DNA from: a virus
Strand: one strand, 5' to 3'
Length of the DNA: 35,802 nucleotides
IMG/VR virus record: IMGVR_UViG_3300047552_000114
Location: 1-35,802 of that record
Part shown: positions 16,573-25,084 of the stretch, in pieces
Layout of the letters: every line of letters starts with the position of its first letter
Position numbering within the stretch: the stretch's first letter is position 1
Made by a program: the position numbers and the translations under genes
Notes under the pieces: generated by a model
The model's database searches: none
What the model saw: the letters and a program-made list of their open reading frames with translations, nothing else
What the model was told of the DNA's origin: nothing

Positions 16573-17157
16573 GTGAATATCGTAAATGAACGTAGTAATG
16601 ACGCAGGCTTAATTGTTGAGTTTTACCAAGACGCAGAACAATCCATCTTCCAATCGGAGGAAAAGGGTTATCCGGTCTTTATAGACAAGATTTTCTGCAA
16701 GATCACGATTCCTGGCGACACATTCCAATCCTCGGTTAAAGAGGTAAAAGGCCAGCAAGGCGAAGACTTAAAGAAGCGTTTCCCTATGCAATGGGAAGCC
16801 TTCAGGCAGGGCATTGAAGCCCCTGTAGACGGTTTTGCACTAGAGCAATGGCCCGCACTAACCCGCAGTCAGGTTGAAACGCTCAAGGCACAGAAGTTCC
16901 GTACTGTGGAGCATATTGCAGACGCTTCAGACTCACAGATTCAGCGAATCATGGGTGGGTTTGAACTGCGTACTAAGGCAAAGGCGTTCTTGGCCTCTGC
17001 AAAGGATACACAGCTAGTACAGAAGCAAGCCGCTGAAAACGAGCGACTACAGCAACAAATTGAAGATTTAAAAGCGCAGCTAGCGCAATTAGCGACCCCG
17101 AAACGTGGGCGAAAGGTAGAACATGACGCTATTGGAGATAATTCAGCAGGTATGTAA
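16573..17157 (+). CDS. Hypothetical virion-region protein with helical-hairpin segment and coiled coil
   Basis: 194 aa from GTG 16573, with AAGG upstream. The N-terminal 90 residues are mixed alpha/beta. Residues of about 96-140 (LTRSQVETLKAQKFRTVEHI, then ADASDSQIQRIMGG) look like a helix-hairpin-helix/SAM-like unit, and 145-180 is a Gln/Leu heptad coil (ENERLQQQIEDLKAQLAQL). It ends with a basic patch. It overlaps the adaptor gene by 35 nt. A head-completion role is suggested only by position. Confidence 0.65.
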   Translation: MNIVNERSNDAGLIVEFYQDAEQSIFQSEEKGYPVFIDKIFCKITIPGDTFQSSVKEVKGQQGEDLKKRFPMQWEAFRQGIEAPVDGFALEQWPALTRSQVETLKAQKFRTVEHIADASDSQIQRIMGGFELRTKAKAFLASAKDTQLVQKQAAENERLQQQIEDLKAQLAQLATPKRGRKVEHDAIGDNSAGM

Positions 17158-18022
17158 CGAATTGGGGCTACTCAGCCCTAGTGCTGTTACGACCTCGACT
17201 GACCCGCAATACCTGCAATTCCTAGCCCTGCTGAACTCTGAAGGCAACAAGCTTGTCAGGGATTACGAATGGCAGCAACTCTCCAAGAGCTACGTTTTTA
17301 CCACCGAAACCGTAACGACCACAGGTGATACTACTGATGGTTCTGCGGTCATTACCAACATTCCATCTACTAGCGGCATTACGACAGACTATTCTGTCGC
17401 TGGTGATGGATTACCGGCTTGGGCGCAAGTTGTCTCCGTTGATTCAGCCACGCAGGTCACAGTTGACCTCCCCTCTACGGCTACCGGCACAACCTCTGCG
17501 CTCACCTTTTACAAGGTCAATTACGACTTACCTAGTGACTGGCTGAAGCAGACCCCAAATACAGAGTGGGACAGGACTAACCGTTGGCCTCTGCTTGGCC
17601 CTAAGTCTGCTCAAGAATGGGCTTATCTTAAAGGCGGGATTGTATCTGCTGGCCCCCGTATGCGTTATCGCATCATGGGTGACAAGTTTGAGCTTAACCC
17701 TAACCCTGCTGCTGATCGTAACCTTTCTTTTGAGTACATAAGTAAAAACTGGGTTGAATCCTCCGCTGGTACAGGAAAGACCAAGTTCACGGCTGATGAT
17801 GACGTTCATGTGTTTGACGACCATCTCTTGGTTCTTGGTTTGAAGCTCCGTTGGCTTATGTCTAAAGGTCTTGCTTACGATTGGGTCTATGCGGAGTACA
17901 TGGACAGGCTGAACAAGCTACAAGCACAGAACAAGTCTGCGCCTATCCTCTCGCTTGCCCCTGCTACACAGTCTATCTTGTTGGGCGTGGGCAATTTGCC
18001 GGAGACAGGCTATGGCAGGTAA
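17123..18022 (+). CDS. Head-tail adaptor / tail tubular-type protein
   Basis: 299 aa. It opens with TLLEIIQQVCNELGLLSP and continues with a YLQFLALLNSEGNKLVRDYEW helix, both typical of podoviral adaptor proteins. Residues near 65-120 are a Thr/Ser-rich beta insertion (VTTTGDTTDGSAVITNIP). The C-terminal DDHLLVLGLKLRWLMSKGLAYDW is the recognisable adaptor signature. The protein would form the ring below the portal. It overlaps genes on both sides (35 nt upstream; 11 nt with the nozzle gene). Confidence 0.78.
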   Translation: MTLLEIIQQVCNELGLLSPSAVTTSTDPQYLQFLALLNSEGNKLVRDYEWQQLSKSYVFTTETVTTTGDTTDGSAVITNIPSTSGITTDYSVAGDGLPAWAQVVSVDSATQVTVDLPSTATGTTSALTFYKVNYDLPSDWLKQTPNTEWDRTNRWPLLGPKSAQEWAYLKGGIVSAGPRMRYRIMGDKFELNPNPAADRNLSFEYISKNWVESSAGTGKTKFTADDDVHVFDDHLLVLGLKLRWLMSKGLAYDWVYAEYMDRLNKLQAQNKSAPILSLAPATQSILLGVGNLPETGYGR

Positions 18023-19532
18023 ACGGGTTAGTTCTACTGCTACCCTTCCCGCCCCAGTAGGGGGTTGGAACGCCCGCGATTCTCTGGTGAACATGGCTAA
18101 AGAAGATGCAGTCATTCTGGAAAACTTCTTTCCCCTGACCAATGATGTAATGCTCCGTAAAGGCTATTCTAGCTACGCTACGGGCATGACAGGCGCAGTA
18201 GAGACTCTTATGTCCTACAACGCTGGCGCAACGTCTAAGATGTTTGCAATAGCCTCTGGTAGCGTTTATGACGTTACTGCAAGCGGTGCTGTGGGTGCTG
18301 CGGTATTAACGACCCTTGCTAATTCCAGGTGGCAACACGCAAACATCACAACTGCTGGGGGTTCATTCCTGTGGATGTGTAACGGCGCAGACCATGTATA
18401 CACATATAACGGCACCACTTGGACTGACCAACACGCATCCATTACGGGTGTGGCATCTAGTGATTTAATCCAAGTATGCCTGCACATGAACCGTCTATTT
18501 GCGGTTCAGAAGAACAGCCTTAAAGTCTGGTATCTGCCGACCTCATCCATTACAGGCGCGGCATCTGCTTTAGACTTCTCTAGCCTTGCCTCAAGGGGCG
18601 GCTATCTGATGGCTTGCGGTTCGTGGACGCTGGATTCTGGCAGCGGCATGGATGACCACTTTGTAGCCGTTACCTCTGAAGGTGAAGTATTCATTTATCA
18701 GGGTTCAGACCCATCATCCAGCACCACTTGGTCTTTGGTTGGCAAGTACGTTATAGGTCAGCCTGTAGGTAGACGTTGTTTAAGTCAGTACGCATCTGAC
18801 ATTTTGGTAGTTTGTCAAGACGGATTAATGCCTTTATCTAAGGCTTTAATGTCGTCTAGAGTCAATACTAAGTCTAGTCTGACAGACAAGATTCAGTTGG
18901 CTATGTCGCAAGCTGTGACCTCATACGGCACTAATTTCGGGTGGGAGACTTCAATATTCCCCCGCGAAAATATGCTGATTATGAACGTGCCGACAAGCAC
19001 TACGACCTCCGAACAGTACGTCATGCAGACCATTACAGGCGCATGGTGCAAGTTCACCAACATCAACGCCCATTGCTTTGAGATGCTTGGTAACGAAATG
19101 TATTTTGGTGGCGAAAGTGGCGTTGTCTATAAGTTCTGGGATACCAACGCAGACAATTCGACCAACATTAACGCTGAAGCATTGCAAGCCTTCTCTGACT
19201 TTGGTTCTGGCAATCAGAAGTGGTTTAAAGAGGCAAGACCAATCATCTCTACAGACTCCCCCAGTTTGGGGATTTTGTTAGGTCTAAACACAGACTTTGA
19301 CCAAACAGCGCCAACTGGAACACCTACGTTTACCGCATCAACCTCGGCAACGTGGGGAACTTCCACATGGGGAACTGGCACATGGGGTGGCGGGATGACG
19401 CTGAAGAAGAACTGGCAGACTATCGGCGGCATTGGATACACAGGGGCATTGCACATTATCTCTGCCTCCAAAAGCGCAAACATGAGATGGCAGGCAACGA
19501 CATATCTATATGAGAATGGATTTGGATTATGA
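18012..19532 (+). CDS. Tail nozzle / DNA-stabilisation protein (P22 gp10 or T7 gp12-like)
   Basis: 506 aa. I start at ATG 18012 because GGAG lies 7 nt upstream and the protein then opens with a TLPAPVGGWNARDSLVNM motif typical of this family. Much of the sequence is repeated beta blades (DHVYTYNGTTW, NRLFAVQKNSLKVWYLP, EVFIYQGSDPSSSTTWSLVG, GVVYKFWDTNAD), as in beta-propellers of nozzle proteins. It should close the tail tube below the adaptor. It overlaps the adaptor gene by 11 nt and the next gene by 4 nt. Confidence 0.78.
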   Translation: MAGKRVSSTATLPAPVGGWNARDSLVNMAKEDAVILENFFPLTNDVMLRKGYSSYATGMTGAVETLMSYNAGATSKMFAIASGSVYDVTASGAVGAAVLTTLANSRWQHANITTAGGSFLWMCNGADHVYTYNGTTWTDQHASITGVASSDLIQVCLHMNRLFAVQKNSLKVWYLPTSSITGAASALDFSSLASRGGYLMACGSWTLDSGSGMDDHFVAVTSEGEVFIYQGSDPSSSTTWSLVGKYVIGQPVGRRCLSQYASDILVVCQDGLMPLSKALMSSRVNTKSSLTDKIQLAMSQAVTSYGTNFGWETSIFPRENMLIMNVPTSTTTSEQYVMQTITGAWCKFTNINAHCFEMLGNEMYFGGESGVVYKFWDTNADNSTNINAEALQAFSDFGSGNQKWFKEARPIISTDSPSLGILLGLNTDFDQTAPTGTPTFTASTSATWGTSTWGTGTWGGGMTLKKNWQTIGGIGYTGALHIISASKSANMRWQATTYLYENGFGL

Positions 19533-20212
19533 GTTTAAACACTTCTGCGGCATCAGCGGGTTATCAAGCTTTAAGCCCAACTCCATTGGGCGGGATTACT
19601 CTTGGCCTTGGCATGGCAAGTGGGCTATTGGGGGGCAAGGGTGGTAGAGGCACAACATATGAGCCGCAATTCCGTGTTGACCCATCCACAGGAAACTACC
19701 AGATAGCCAATACTGTTACAGGTGAAAGCGCAGACGGAAAGTGGCAGAACGCAAGCAGCACATGGGCTGCGCCTGGATACCAACAAGGTTCTGTTACAGC
19801 TAAACCTGTCCGTGATACAAGCTGGAATCCGTTAGCTGGTGGCAGAGGGGGTAACTCTATCGCAGCAATGGCAGCAGGCAAGCCAGCAGCACCTACCGCA
19901 GCACAGCAGGTAAACACGCAAACAAACGCATTGCGAGATATGACAGGGATTCAAAATCTGGTCAAGTCAAACCCTAACGGAAAGTTTGCCGATTCACAAC
20001 CTTCCCCGCAGGCACTTGCACAGGCGTTGCAGGCCCAACCGCAAGCCGCACAGCAACCCCCGTCCTACATTGACCCGCGAACCGTTGCACCGTATCAAGC
20101 CGCACCTCCTCCCGTTGCTCCTCAAACTGCTAGGACGCCTCAATCCGCACCTCAAGCCGCCCCTGCAAGGGCATTGGGCAACCTTACGGGCGTTTATTCG
20201 GTATTTAAATGA
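19529..20212 (+). CDS. Low-complexity Pro/Ala/Gln-rich virion-region protein
   Basis: 227 aa, ATGA-coupled to the nozzle gene. The N-terminus has a Gly-rich hydrophobic stretch (GGITLGLGMASGLLGGKGG). The second half is Ala/Pro/Gln-rich and probably unstructured. Such proteins near nozzle and ejection genes may be internal or tail-tip components. No family is recognised. Confidence 0.6.
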   Translation: MSLNTSAASAGYQALSPTPLGGITLGLGMASGLLGGKGGRGTTYEPQFRVDPSTGNYQIANTVTGESADGKWQNASSTWAAPGYQQGSVTAKPVRDTSWNPLAGGRGGNSIAAMAAGKPAAPTAAQQVNTQTNALRDMTGIQNLVKSNPNGKFADSQPSPQALAQALQAQPQAAQQPPSYIDPRTVAPYQAAPPPVAPQTARTPQSAPQAAPARALGNLTGVYSVFK

Positions 20213-20613
20213 TCGTAACTGGCAGAGAAGTAGCAAGTTGGGTGTTAAGCCCGCATGGTGGTGAAGCTGGTGAAGATTTCAACGCAATCGGGTGGCAAAA
20301 GGATGATGAACTGATTGCAGGTTTTGCGGTAAATGAATGGAACGGCGTCAACTGTTTTGTTCACATAAGACTAGACGGATACACCCCACGCAAGTTCTGG
20401 TTTGCGATGGTGGATTGGGTCTATAACCAGATGGGATGCGCTCGAATGACCGCGCCTGTTTCTGCATCAAACAATGATTGTATAAAACTGCTAGACCGTA
20501 TGGGCTGGACAAGGGAAGCAACCTTGCCTGATTCGGCATATGACGGAAGCGATCTAATTTTCTTTACATGGAAGAAAGAAGACTGCTTTTTGCTGTCTTG
20601 GGAGAACAAATAA
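20209..20613 (+). CDS. GNAT-like acetyltransferase domain protein
   Basis: 134 aa, ATGA-coupled to the previous gene. It follows a GNAT-like pattern: ELIAGFAVNEWNGVNCFVHIRL (strands 3-4), PRKFWFAMVDWVYNQMGCARM (acetyl-CoA helix region) and SNNDCIKLLDRMGWTREATLP (C-terminal GNAT motif). Similar small proteins occur in structural clusters of podoviruses. A role in modifying a virion or host protein is unproven; it may have lost catalysis. Confidence 0.7.
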   Translation: MIVTGREVASWVLSPHGGEAGEDFNAIGWQKDDELIAGFAVNEWNGVNCFVHIRLDGYTPRKFWFAMVDWVYNQMGCARMTAPVSASNNDCIKLLDRMGWTREATLPDSAYDGSDLIFFTWKKEDCFLLSWENK

Positions 20614-21428
20614 TGGGTAAAAACAAAGCGCCAAAAGCGCCTGACTACACCGCAGCCGCACAAGCCACAGCACAAGGCAATCTTGACGCCTCAAGAGCCG
20701 CATTGTCTGGCAGCTTAATCAATCAATACACCCCTGAAGGTTCGCTACAGTACCAACAGCGCGGGACAGACCAATTCGGCAACCCTCAATACTCTGCCTA
20801 CCAAACCTACTCCCCCGCACAGCAAGCCATTGCAGACCAAGAAAACAAGCTGAATGCTGGCCTGTTGTCTACTGCTAATACAGGGTTAACCTACGCCAAT
20901 GACGTACTTAGCAAGCCCGGAGTAGATACATCAAAACTACCATCTACTGGCATCGACCCCGGACAACAGTATCAAGACGCCATCATGAAGCGCCTGCAAC
21001 CTCAGATTGAGGGTGGGCGCAATATGCTGGAAAACAAACTGACTAACCAAGGCATCATGCAAGGTTCTGAGGCATGGAATAACGCTATCTCTGGTAACGA
21101 CAAGGCTAATAACGACCTGCTTACATCTGCAACTATCAACGGCATGGGAATGGGCCTTAACGCAAATCAGCAAGCCTTCCAGCAGCAAGCCTACAACCAG
21201 ATGCAGCCGATTAACGTCATTAACGCATTGCGTACAGGTTCGCAGGTTTCTGCCCCTAACTACGTTAATACTCCGGGGCAAGCCACAACACAAGGCGCCG
21301 ACCTCTTGGGTGCTGCTCAAGCGCAATACAACGCCTCTCTGGGCGCTACAAACGCTCAGAATGCGGCTAGCGGCAACCTAATGAACGGGTTGTTCGGTCT
21401 GGGCGGCGCATACTTGGGGAGGGCTTAA
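20613..21428 (+). CDS. Internal virion / DNA-ejection protein 1 (probable)
   Basis: 271 aa. I start at ATG 20613, which overlaps the GNAT stop as TAATG and has GGGAG upstream. The N-terminus GKNKAPKAPDYTAAAQATAQGN and the Gln/Asn/Ala-rich helical body are typical of phage proteins placed after the nozzle gene. A Gly-rich hydrophobic tail (LMNGLFGLGGAYLGRA) ends the protein. First of three consecutive genes that fit the T7/P22 ejection-protein set. Confidence 0.65.
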   Translation: MGKNKAPKAPDYTAAAQATAQGNLDASRAALSGSLINQYTPEGSLQYQQRGTDQFGNPQYSAYQTYSPAQQAIADQENKLNAGLLSTANTGLTYANDVLSKPGVDTSKLPSTGIDPGQQYQDAIMKRLQPQIEGGRNMLENKLTNQGIMQGSEAWNNAISGNDKANNDLLTSATINGMGMGLNANQQAFQQQAYNQMQPINVINALRTGSQVSAPNYVNTPGQATTQGADLLGAAQAQYNASLGATNAQNAASGNLMNGLFGLGGAYLGRA

Positions 21429-21429
21429 C

Positions 21430-22743
21430 ATGGCAACCACAGGTGTTCGCAATCTAATGCCCGGAGAATGGGAGTTACAACAACAGCAGATTGACCGCAA
21501 ACGCAAACTCGCTGAAGCCCTTCAACAGCAATCTATGGAAGCACCACAGGGCCAGATGGTTTCGGGCCACTACGTCCAAGCCAATCCCCTTCAGTACATG
21601 GCAAAGATGCTGCAAGGCTACAACGCCAAGAAGGAGATGGAAGGCTACGACCAACAGCAACGGGACATTGTTAACGGTGAACGCGAAAAGCAGACCGCTG
21701 CCGCTAAAGCTTTGGCACAAGCCCTCTCCCCGCAACAAGTCCAACAACCTATCAGCTACGAAGATGCAGGCGGTATGCCGGGGGCAGAACAGACCGTAAC
21801 GCAACAGCCTACGCAAGACCAAGTGTTCGGCGCTTTGGGTAATTACTACTCTCAGGTTGACCCGTCACAACTCGGCAGCATTGCGCTTGAAAAGCTTAAG
21901 TATGGTCAAGCCGATCAAGCCCGTGAAGATCAGCAACAGTTCAACCGTGAAAACTTGAACCTGCAACTGACTACTTCCGCACAAGCAAGACAAGACGCAA
22001 GAGAGCAACGGGCACAAGAATTGCAGTTGCGCCTGCAAGACGCACAAGCAAGCAGGCAAGAACAAGCTTTGGCCCGAAAAGAACTGGCACAGATGCAGAT
22101 AGATGCAAGAACTGACTTGGCTAGGATGCAAGCAGGCAATCAAATGGCTATTGCCCAACTGACAAAGGCCGCCAGCAATCAAGCCAAGGTTTCGCCTGGA
22201 TACAGGGAGCTACCAGATGGGTCATGGGAAGCAATTAAAGGTGGCCCCGCAGACCAAAAGGCATTACAGCAAGGCGCAGGGCGCGAAACTGTTGATTCTG
22301 TTGTGGCTGGACTTAGAACCGCATACGACAGTTTAGACGCTGGTGGCGGCATTACTAGCACGAAGCAAAGCGGCCCGGCAAATATTGGTCGGTGGGCATC
22401 GCAATCAGCAATTGGGCAAGCCATTGGTGGCGCTGTAGGTTCTGAAAACCAAAAGCAACGCGACTCAATTGCACAAGCTAGACCGTTGTTGCTGCAAGCC
22501 ATCATGAAAGCTACAGGCATGAGCGCGAAGCAGATGGACTCCAATGCTGAGTTGAAGCTTTACCTTGCAACTGCTACAGACCCGACAAAGAGTCTTGAGG
22601 CAAACCGCGAAGCACTCGACCGTATTGAGCAACTTTACGGGAGTGGCGCCGGCAATCAGAGCATTACAGGAAAACAGCAAATAATCCCACAAGGGGCAGA
22701 GATGCCAAAGAAAAAGACGGTTAAATTTGGAGACTTGAAATAA
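21430..22743 (+). CDS. Internal virion / DNA-ejection protein 2 (probable)
   Basis: 437 aa, starting 1 nt after the previous stop. Residues of about 160-270 form a long Gln/Arg/Ala coiled coil (QARQDAREQRAQELQLRLQD and on). The C-terminus ends with a basic KKKTVKFGDLK. High Gln and lack of transmembrane helices fit an internal core protein released into the host envelope. It joins the next gene through a TAATG overlap. Confidence 0.65.
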   Translation: MATTGVRNLMPGEWELQQQQIDRKRKLAEALQQQSMEAPQGQMVSGHYVQANPLQYMAKMLQGYNAKKEMEGYDQQQRDIVNGEREKQTAAAKALAQALSPQQVQQPISYEDAGGMPGAEQTVTQQPTQDQVFGALGNYYSQVDPSQLGSIALEKLKYGQADQAREDQQQFNRENLNLQLTTSAQARQDAREQRAQELQLRLQDAQASRQEQALARKELAQMQIDARTDLARMQAGNQMAIAQLTKAASNQAKVSPGYRELPDGSWEAIKGGPADQKALQQGAGRETVDSVVAGLRTAYDSLDAGGGITSTKQSGPANIGRWASQSAIGQAIGGAVGSENQKQRDSIAQARPLLLQAIMKATGMSAKQMDSNAELKLYLATATDPTKSLEANREALDRIEQLYGSGAGNQSITGKQQIIPQGAEMPKKKTVKFGDLK

Positions 22744-24293
22744 TGGACGTTGAGCTTCCTGACGGTACAGTTATTGAAGGCATCCCAGACGGAATTAGCC
22801 GCGCAGACTTGTTGGTGAAACTGCATAAAAACGGCTATAACATATCTAGCCTTGTTCGTCCTGAGAAGATCGGCAGGGATGCGTTTAAAGACGTTTTCAA
22901 GCAAGAGTTGGCAGATAACCCTGTTGGCGCAAACCTAGCTGCTTTCGGCACGGCTGCAAGCGATCTATGGCACGGTGCAAAGCAACTTGTCGGGGCTGAT
23001 GACCCACAAGCCAGAGAAGCAAATGCAATCATGAAGGACGCGCACCCGCTTTCTGCATTAGCGGGGAATGTAGCAATGTACGCAGGTGGTGGTGTTGCTG
23101 CTCCTGTCCTTAATACGGCAAAAGGCGCTATTGCTGGTGGTGCTGCCTTGGGTGCTTTGTCTCCCACAGACAATCCGAATGTTGCCCTTGGAAAGCTGGA
23201 AAACGCTGGTATAGGGGCCGCAGCAGGTGGTGTAGGGGTTGGGTTGGGCAAGGTGGTAGGAAATGCCGTTGGCAACGCTAGGCAAGCCGCTAACACGCTT
23301 AAAAGCCAGAATGCCACAAGAGATGCAACGCAATTGGCATCACAGGAGGCAGGCTATGTTTTGCCCCCTAGCTATGCTGGTGGCGGCACTCTTTCGCGCC
23401 TTGCTGAAGGGGTGTCAGGCAAATACAAGACCAACCAAGCAGCGCAAATATTAAACCAGCGCAACACTAACAACCTTGCTCGCCAGTTTCTTGGAATGCC
23501 AGAAGGTGAAGCGTTTAGCGAGTCTGCCATCCAACGCCTTAAAGACGTTAATAACGTGGCCTATAGAGATGTTGCCGCATTACCTAGCACGGTTACAGGC
23601 CAGCAAACTACTCGGTCGCTTGGAACAGGTGCAACTAGCACAACGCCAATAGCGCAAACTGGCGATGAAGTCCTCAATGCGCTAAAAGATGCGCGGTTTA
23701 ATTCTAAGCTGAATTGGCAGCACTTTAACCGAACTGGCGATCCAGAAGCATACGCAAAAGCTACGGCGCTGGACTCCCAAGCATCAACGCTTGAAAACAC
23801 TCTTGAAGCCATAGCCCAAAAGAATGGCTCCCCTGATCTTGTGAAGTCGCTGCAAGACTCAAGGCGCAATCTAGCCAAAATCCACACGATCGACAGGGCA
23901 ATGAATGATGCAACTGGCGATGTGGATGCTAAAGCATTGGCAAAGGTGCTTGAAAAAGGCGGAATGCTGACAGATGAAGCCGAACAGATTGCAAGATTTG
24001 CACAGGCTTACAAGGATGTTGCTGGTGTTCCTAAATCTGGCGATGCAAACCCGTTTACCGTGCTTGACTACGCTTCTGCCTTGCTAGGGTACGGGGTTAG
24101 CCCTGCTGCGCTTGCATTGCCTGTTGCGCGGGTTGGAAGTAGAGCAGCTATTTTGTCACCAATGGCACAGAAGGCTATGGCAAATAAGTCTTACGGTGTT
24201 GGCCCTACAAAGAAACTAGCGGAAGCTCTTTTGGCCTCTCGTTATTCGCCTATGGGACTCGCTGGCGCCACTCTCCCATCTTTCGCGCAATAG
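22743..24293 (+). CDS. Internal virion / DNA-ejection protein 3 with glycine-rich membrane-active region
   Basis: 516 aa. It opens with VELPDGTVIEGIPDGISRADL, a motif common at the N-terminus of phage DNA-transfer proteins. Residues of about 105-180 are Gly/Ala-rich with glycine-zipper spacing (NVAMYAGGGVAAPVL, GAIAGGAALGAL, GIGAAAGGVGVGLGKVVGNAVG), suited to membrane insertion. The rest is mostly helical. Such proteins form the channel through which DNA enters the cell. Its 3' end is overlapped by a possible antisense gene (24216-24419). Confidence 0.7.
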   Translation: MDVELPDGTVIEGIPDGISRADLLVKLHKNGYNISSLVRPEKIGRDAFKDVFKQELADNPVGANLAAFGTAASDLWHGAKQLVGADDPQAREANAIMKDAHPLSALAGNVAMYAGGGVAAPVLNTAKGAIAGGAALGALSPTDNPNVALGKLENAGIGAAAGGVGVGLGKVVGNAVGNARQAANTLKSQNATRDATQLASQEAGYVLPPSYAGGGTLSRLAEGVSGKYKTNQAAQILNQRNTNNLARQFLGMPEGEAFSESAIQRLKDVNNVAYRDVAALPSTVTGQQTTRSLGTGATSTTPIAQTGDEVLNALKDARFNSKLNWQHFNRTGDPEAYAKATALDSQASTLENTLEAIAQKNGSPDLVKSLQDSRRNLAKIHTIDRAMNDATGDVDAKALAKVLEKGGMLTDEAEQIARFAQAYKDVAGVPKSGDANPFTVLDYASALLGYGVSPAALALPVARVGSRAAILSPMAQKAMANKSYGVGPTKKLAEALLASRYSPMGLAGATLPSFAQ

Positions 24294-24419
24294 CTGATCT
24301 TTAAGCCATCCGTTTTTCATTTTGCGGATGATCAGTATTTTGATGGCAGATGCACCCCAAATAAGGACAACAGCACCAAAAGGTGCAAGGGCATAGCCTA
24401 GTACGTTGTGCCAAGTCAT
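24216..24419 (-). CDS. Possible antisense small membrane protein
   Basis: 67 aa, leftward. It starts MTWHNVLGYALAPFGAVVLI and continues through a hydrophobic helix into a basic segment (IIRKMKNGWLKDQLLRERW). This reads like a real single-TM protein, with positive-inside charges after the helix. The last third overlaps the ejection gene on the other strand and is probably less constrained. No good SD is seen. It sits next to the antisense HNH gene and would fill an otherwise empty 120-nt gap. Confidence 0.45.
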   Translation of the reverse strand: MTWHNVLGYALAPFGAVVLIWGASAIKILIIRKMKNGWLKDQLLRERWESGASESHRRITRGQKSFR

Positions 24420-24436
24420 TAGTTAGCATAACTCTA

Positions 24437-24473
24437 AACGCTGAGAAGCGCAAATCGAAAGGACAGACAAGTG
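24437..24473 (+). promoter_or_regulatory. Orphaned leader: GNRA hairpin, SD and GTG start cut off by the HNH insertion
   Basis: CGCT-GAGA-AGCG at 24439-24450, then SD AAAGGA (24458-24463) and GTG 24471 followed by TCA TTT. This repeats the arrangement before the scaffold gene. The frame from GTG stops after 10 codons (TGA 24501-24503), already inside the antisense HNH gene. Homologous fibre proteins, as I recall them, begin MSF-x-YNGSGTF, so GTG-TCA-TTT looks like the lost start of the fibre gene at 25085. Confidence 0.6.
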
Positions 24474-25025
24474 TCATTTTCCTTGCGCCCAAACTTCTCC
24501 TGACTTTATGCGGCTTATGTGCGATGGGTCAACGCCGTACTCTTTTGCAATATTAGATTGTGATCTGGTGTCGGCAAGTATTTTTTGAATGTCTTCATAA
24601 GTAAGTTTTGCTCGCCAATGTGACTCACCATGTTGGTTGCGATTTTTACGCTTTGCATCATTGTTGTTGTCGTAACGTGTTCCAGCAAACAAATGGTCTG
24701 GATTAACGCAAGCAGGGTTGTCGCAAGAGTGGCATATAACAAGGTCGTCAGGCAATTCGCCTTTGGCCAACCTATACATCTCTCTATGCGCTTTGACTGC
24801 TTTACCGTTTTTCCATACCAAAGGGTATCCAGCCCAATTTAATTGGCCTGTCCATGCCCAACAACCATCCTCTTGAACCATTATTTTCTGAAGGATGCGC
24901 TCCTTTAACGGGGCTTTATCAACGTCAAACAGGTTGAGCGTTCCAGCTTTCCAATGTTGCTGGTAATGAGTTCGGCACATTCCTCGGCCAATGACTTTGT
25001 TTTCGCAAAATCTACATTTCTTCAT
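24474..25025 (-). CDS. Free-standing HNH homing endonuclease, antisense, inserted at a tail-fibre gene start
   Basis: 183 aa. I start at ATG 25025 because the upstream in-frame extension contains the -10 element. N-terminal zinc-binding motif C4-x2-C7 with C17 and H20; HNH_3 core with H80, H99, N108 and H111 (AHREMYRLAKGE, VICHSC, CVNPDHL); C-terminal HTH (LTYEDIQKIL, then SNIAKEYGVDPSHISRIKSGE) that would bind the target site. It opposes the late operon. There is not enough extra sequence for a group I or II intron, so it is a simple insertion. It differs clearly from the HNH protein at 9115. Confidence 0.88.
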   Translation of the reverse strand: MKKCRFCENKVIGRGMCRTHYQQHWKAGTLNLFDVDKAPLKERILQKIMVQEDGCWAWTGQLNWAGYPLVWKNGKAVKAHREMYRLAKGELPDDLVICHSCDNPACVNPDHLFAGTRYDNNNDAKRKNRNQHGESHWRAKLTYEDIQKILADTRSQSNIAKEYGVDPSHISRIKSGEVWAQGK

Positions 25026-25055
25026 GTGTATCTCACATAATGTTATTGAAGAAAT

Positions 25056-25084
25056 ATTATAACTCATTGAATGGAGAAAGTAAA
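25056..25084 (-). promoter_or_regulatory. Promoter of the antisense HNH gene
   Basis: On the minus strand, TTTACT (25084-25079), a 17-bp spacer and a perfect TATAAT (25061-25056). The start would be near 25049, giving a leader of about 24 nt. The -35 overlaps the spacing between SD and TTG of the fibre gene on the other strand. Confidence 0.65.

Noticed and set aside
17955-18011. Upstream extension of the nozzle protein
   Set aside because: The 19 extra codons overlap the adaptor gene; ATG 18012 has a GGAG at the right distance and gives the family-like N-terminus.
24474-25084. Group I or group II intron around the antisense HNH gene
   Set aside because: Only about 50 nt remain outside the HNH frame, the HNH gene is on the opposite strand, and no intron core can fit.
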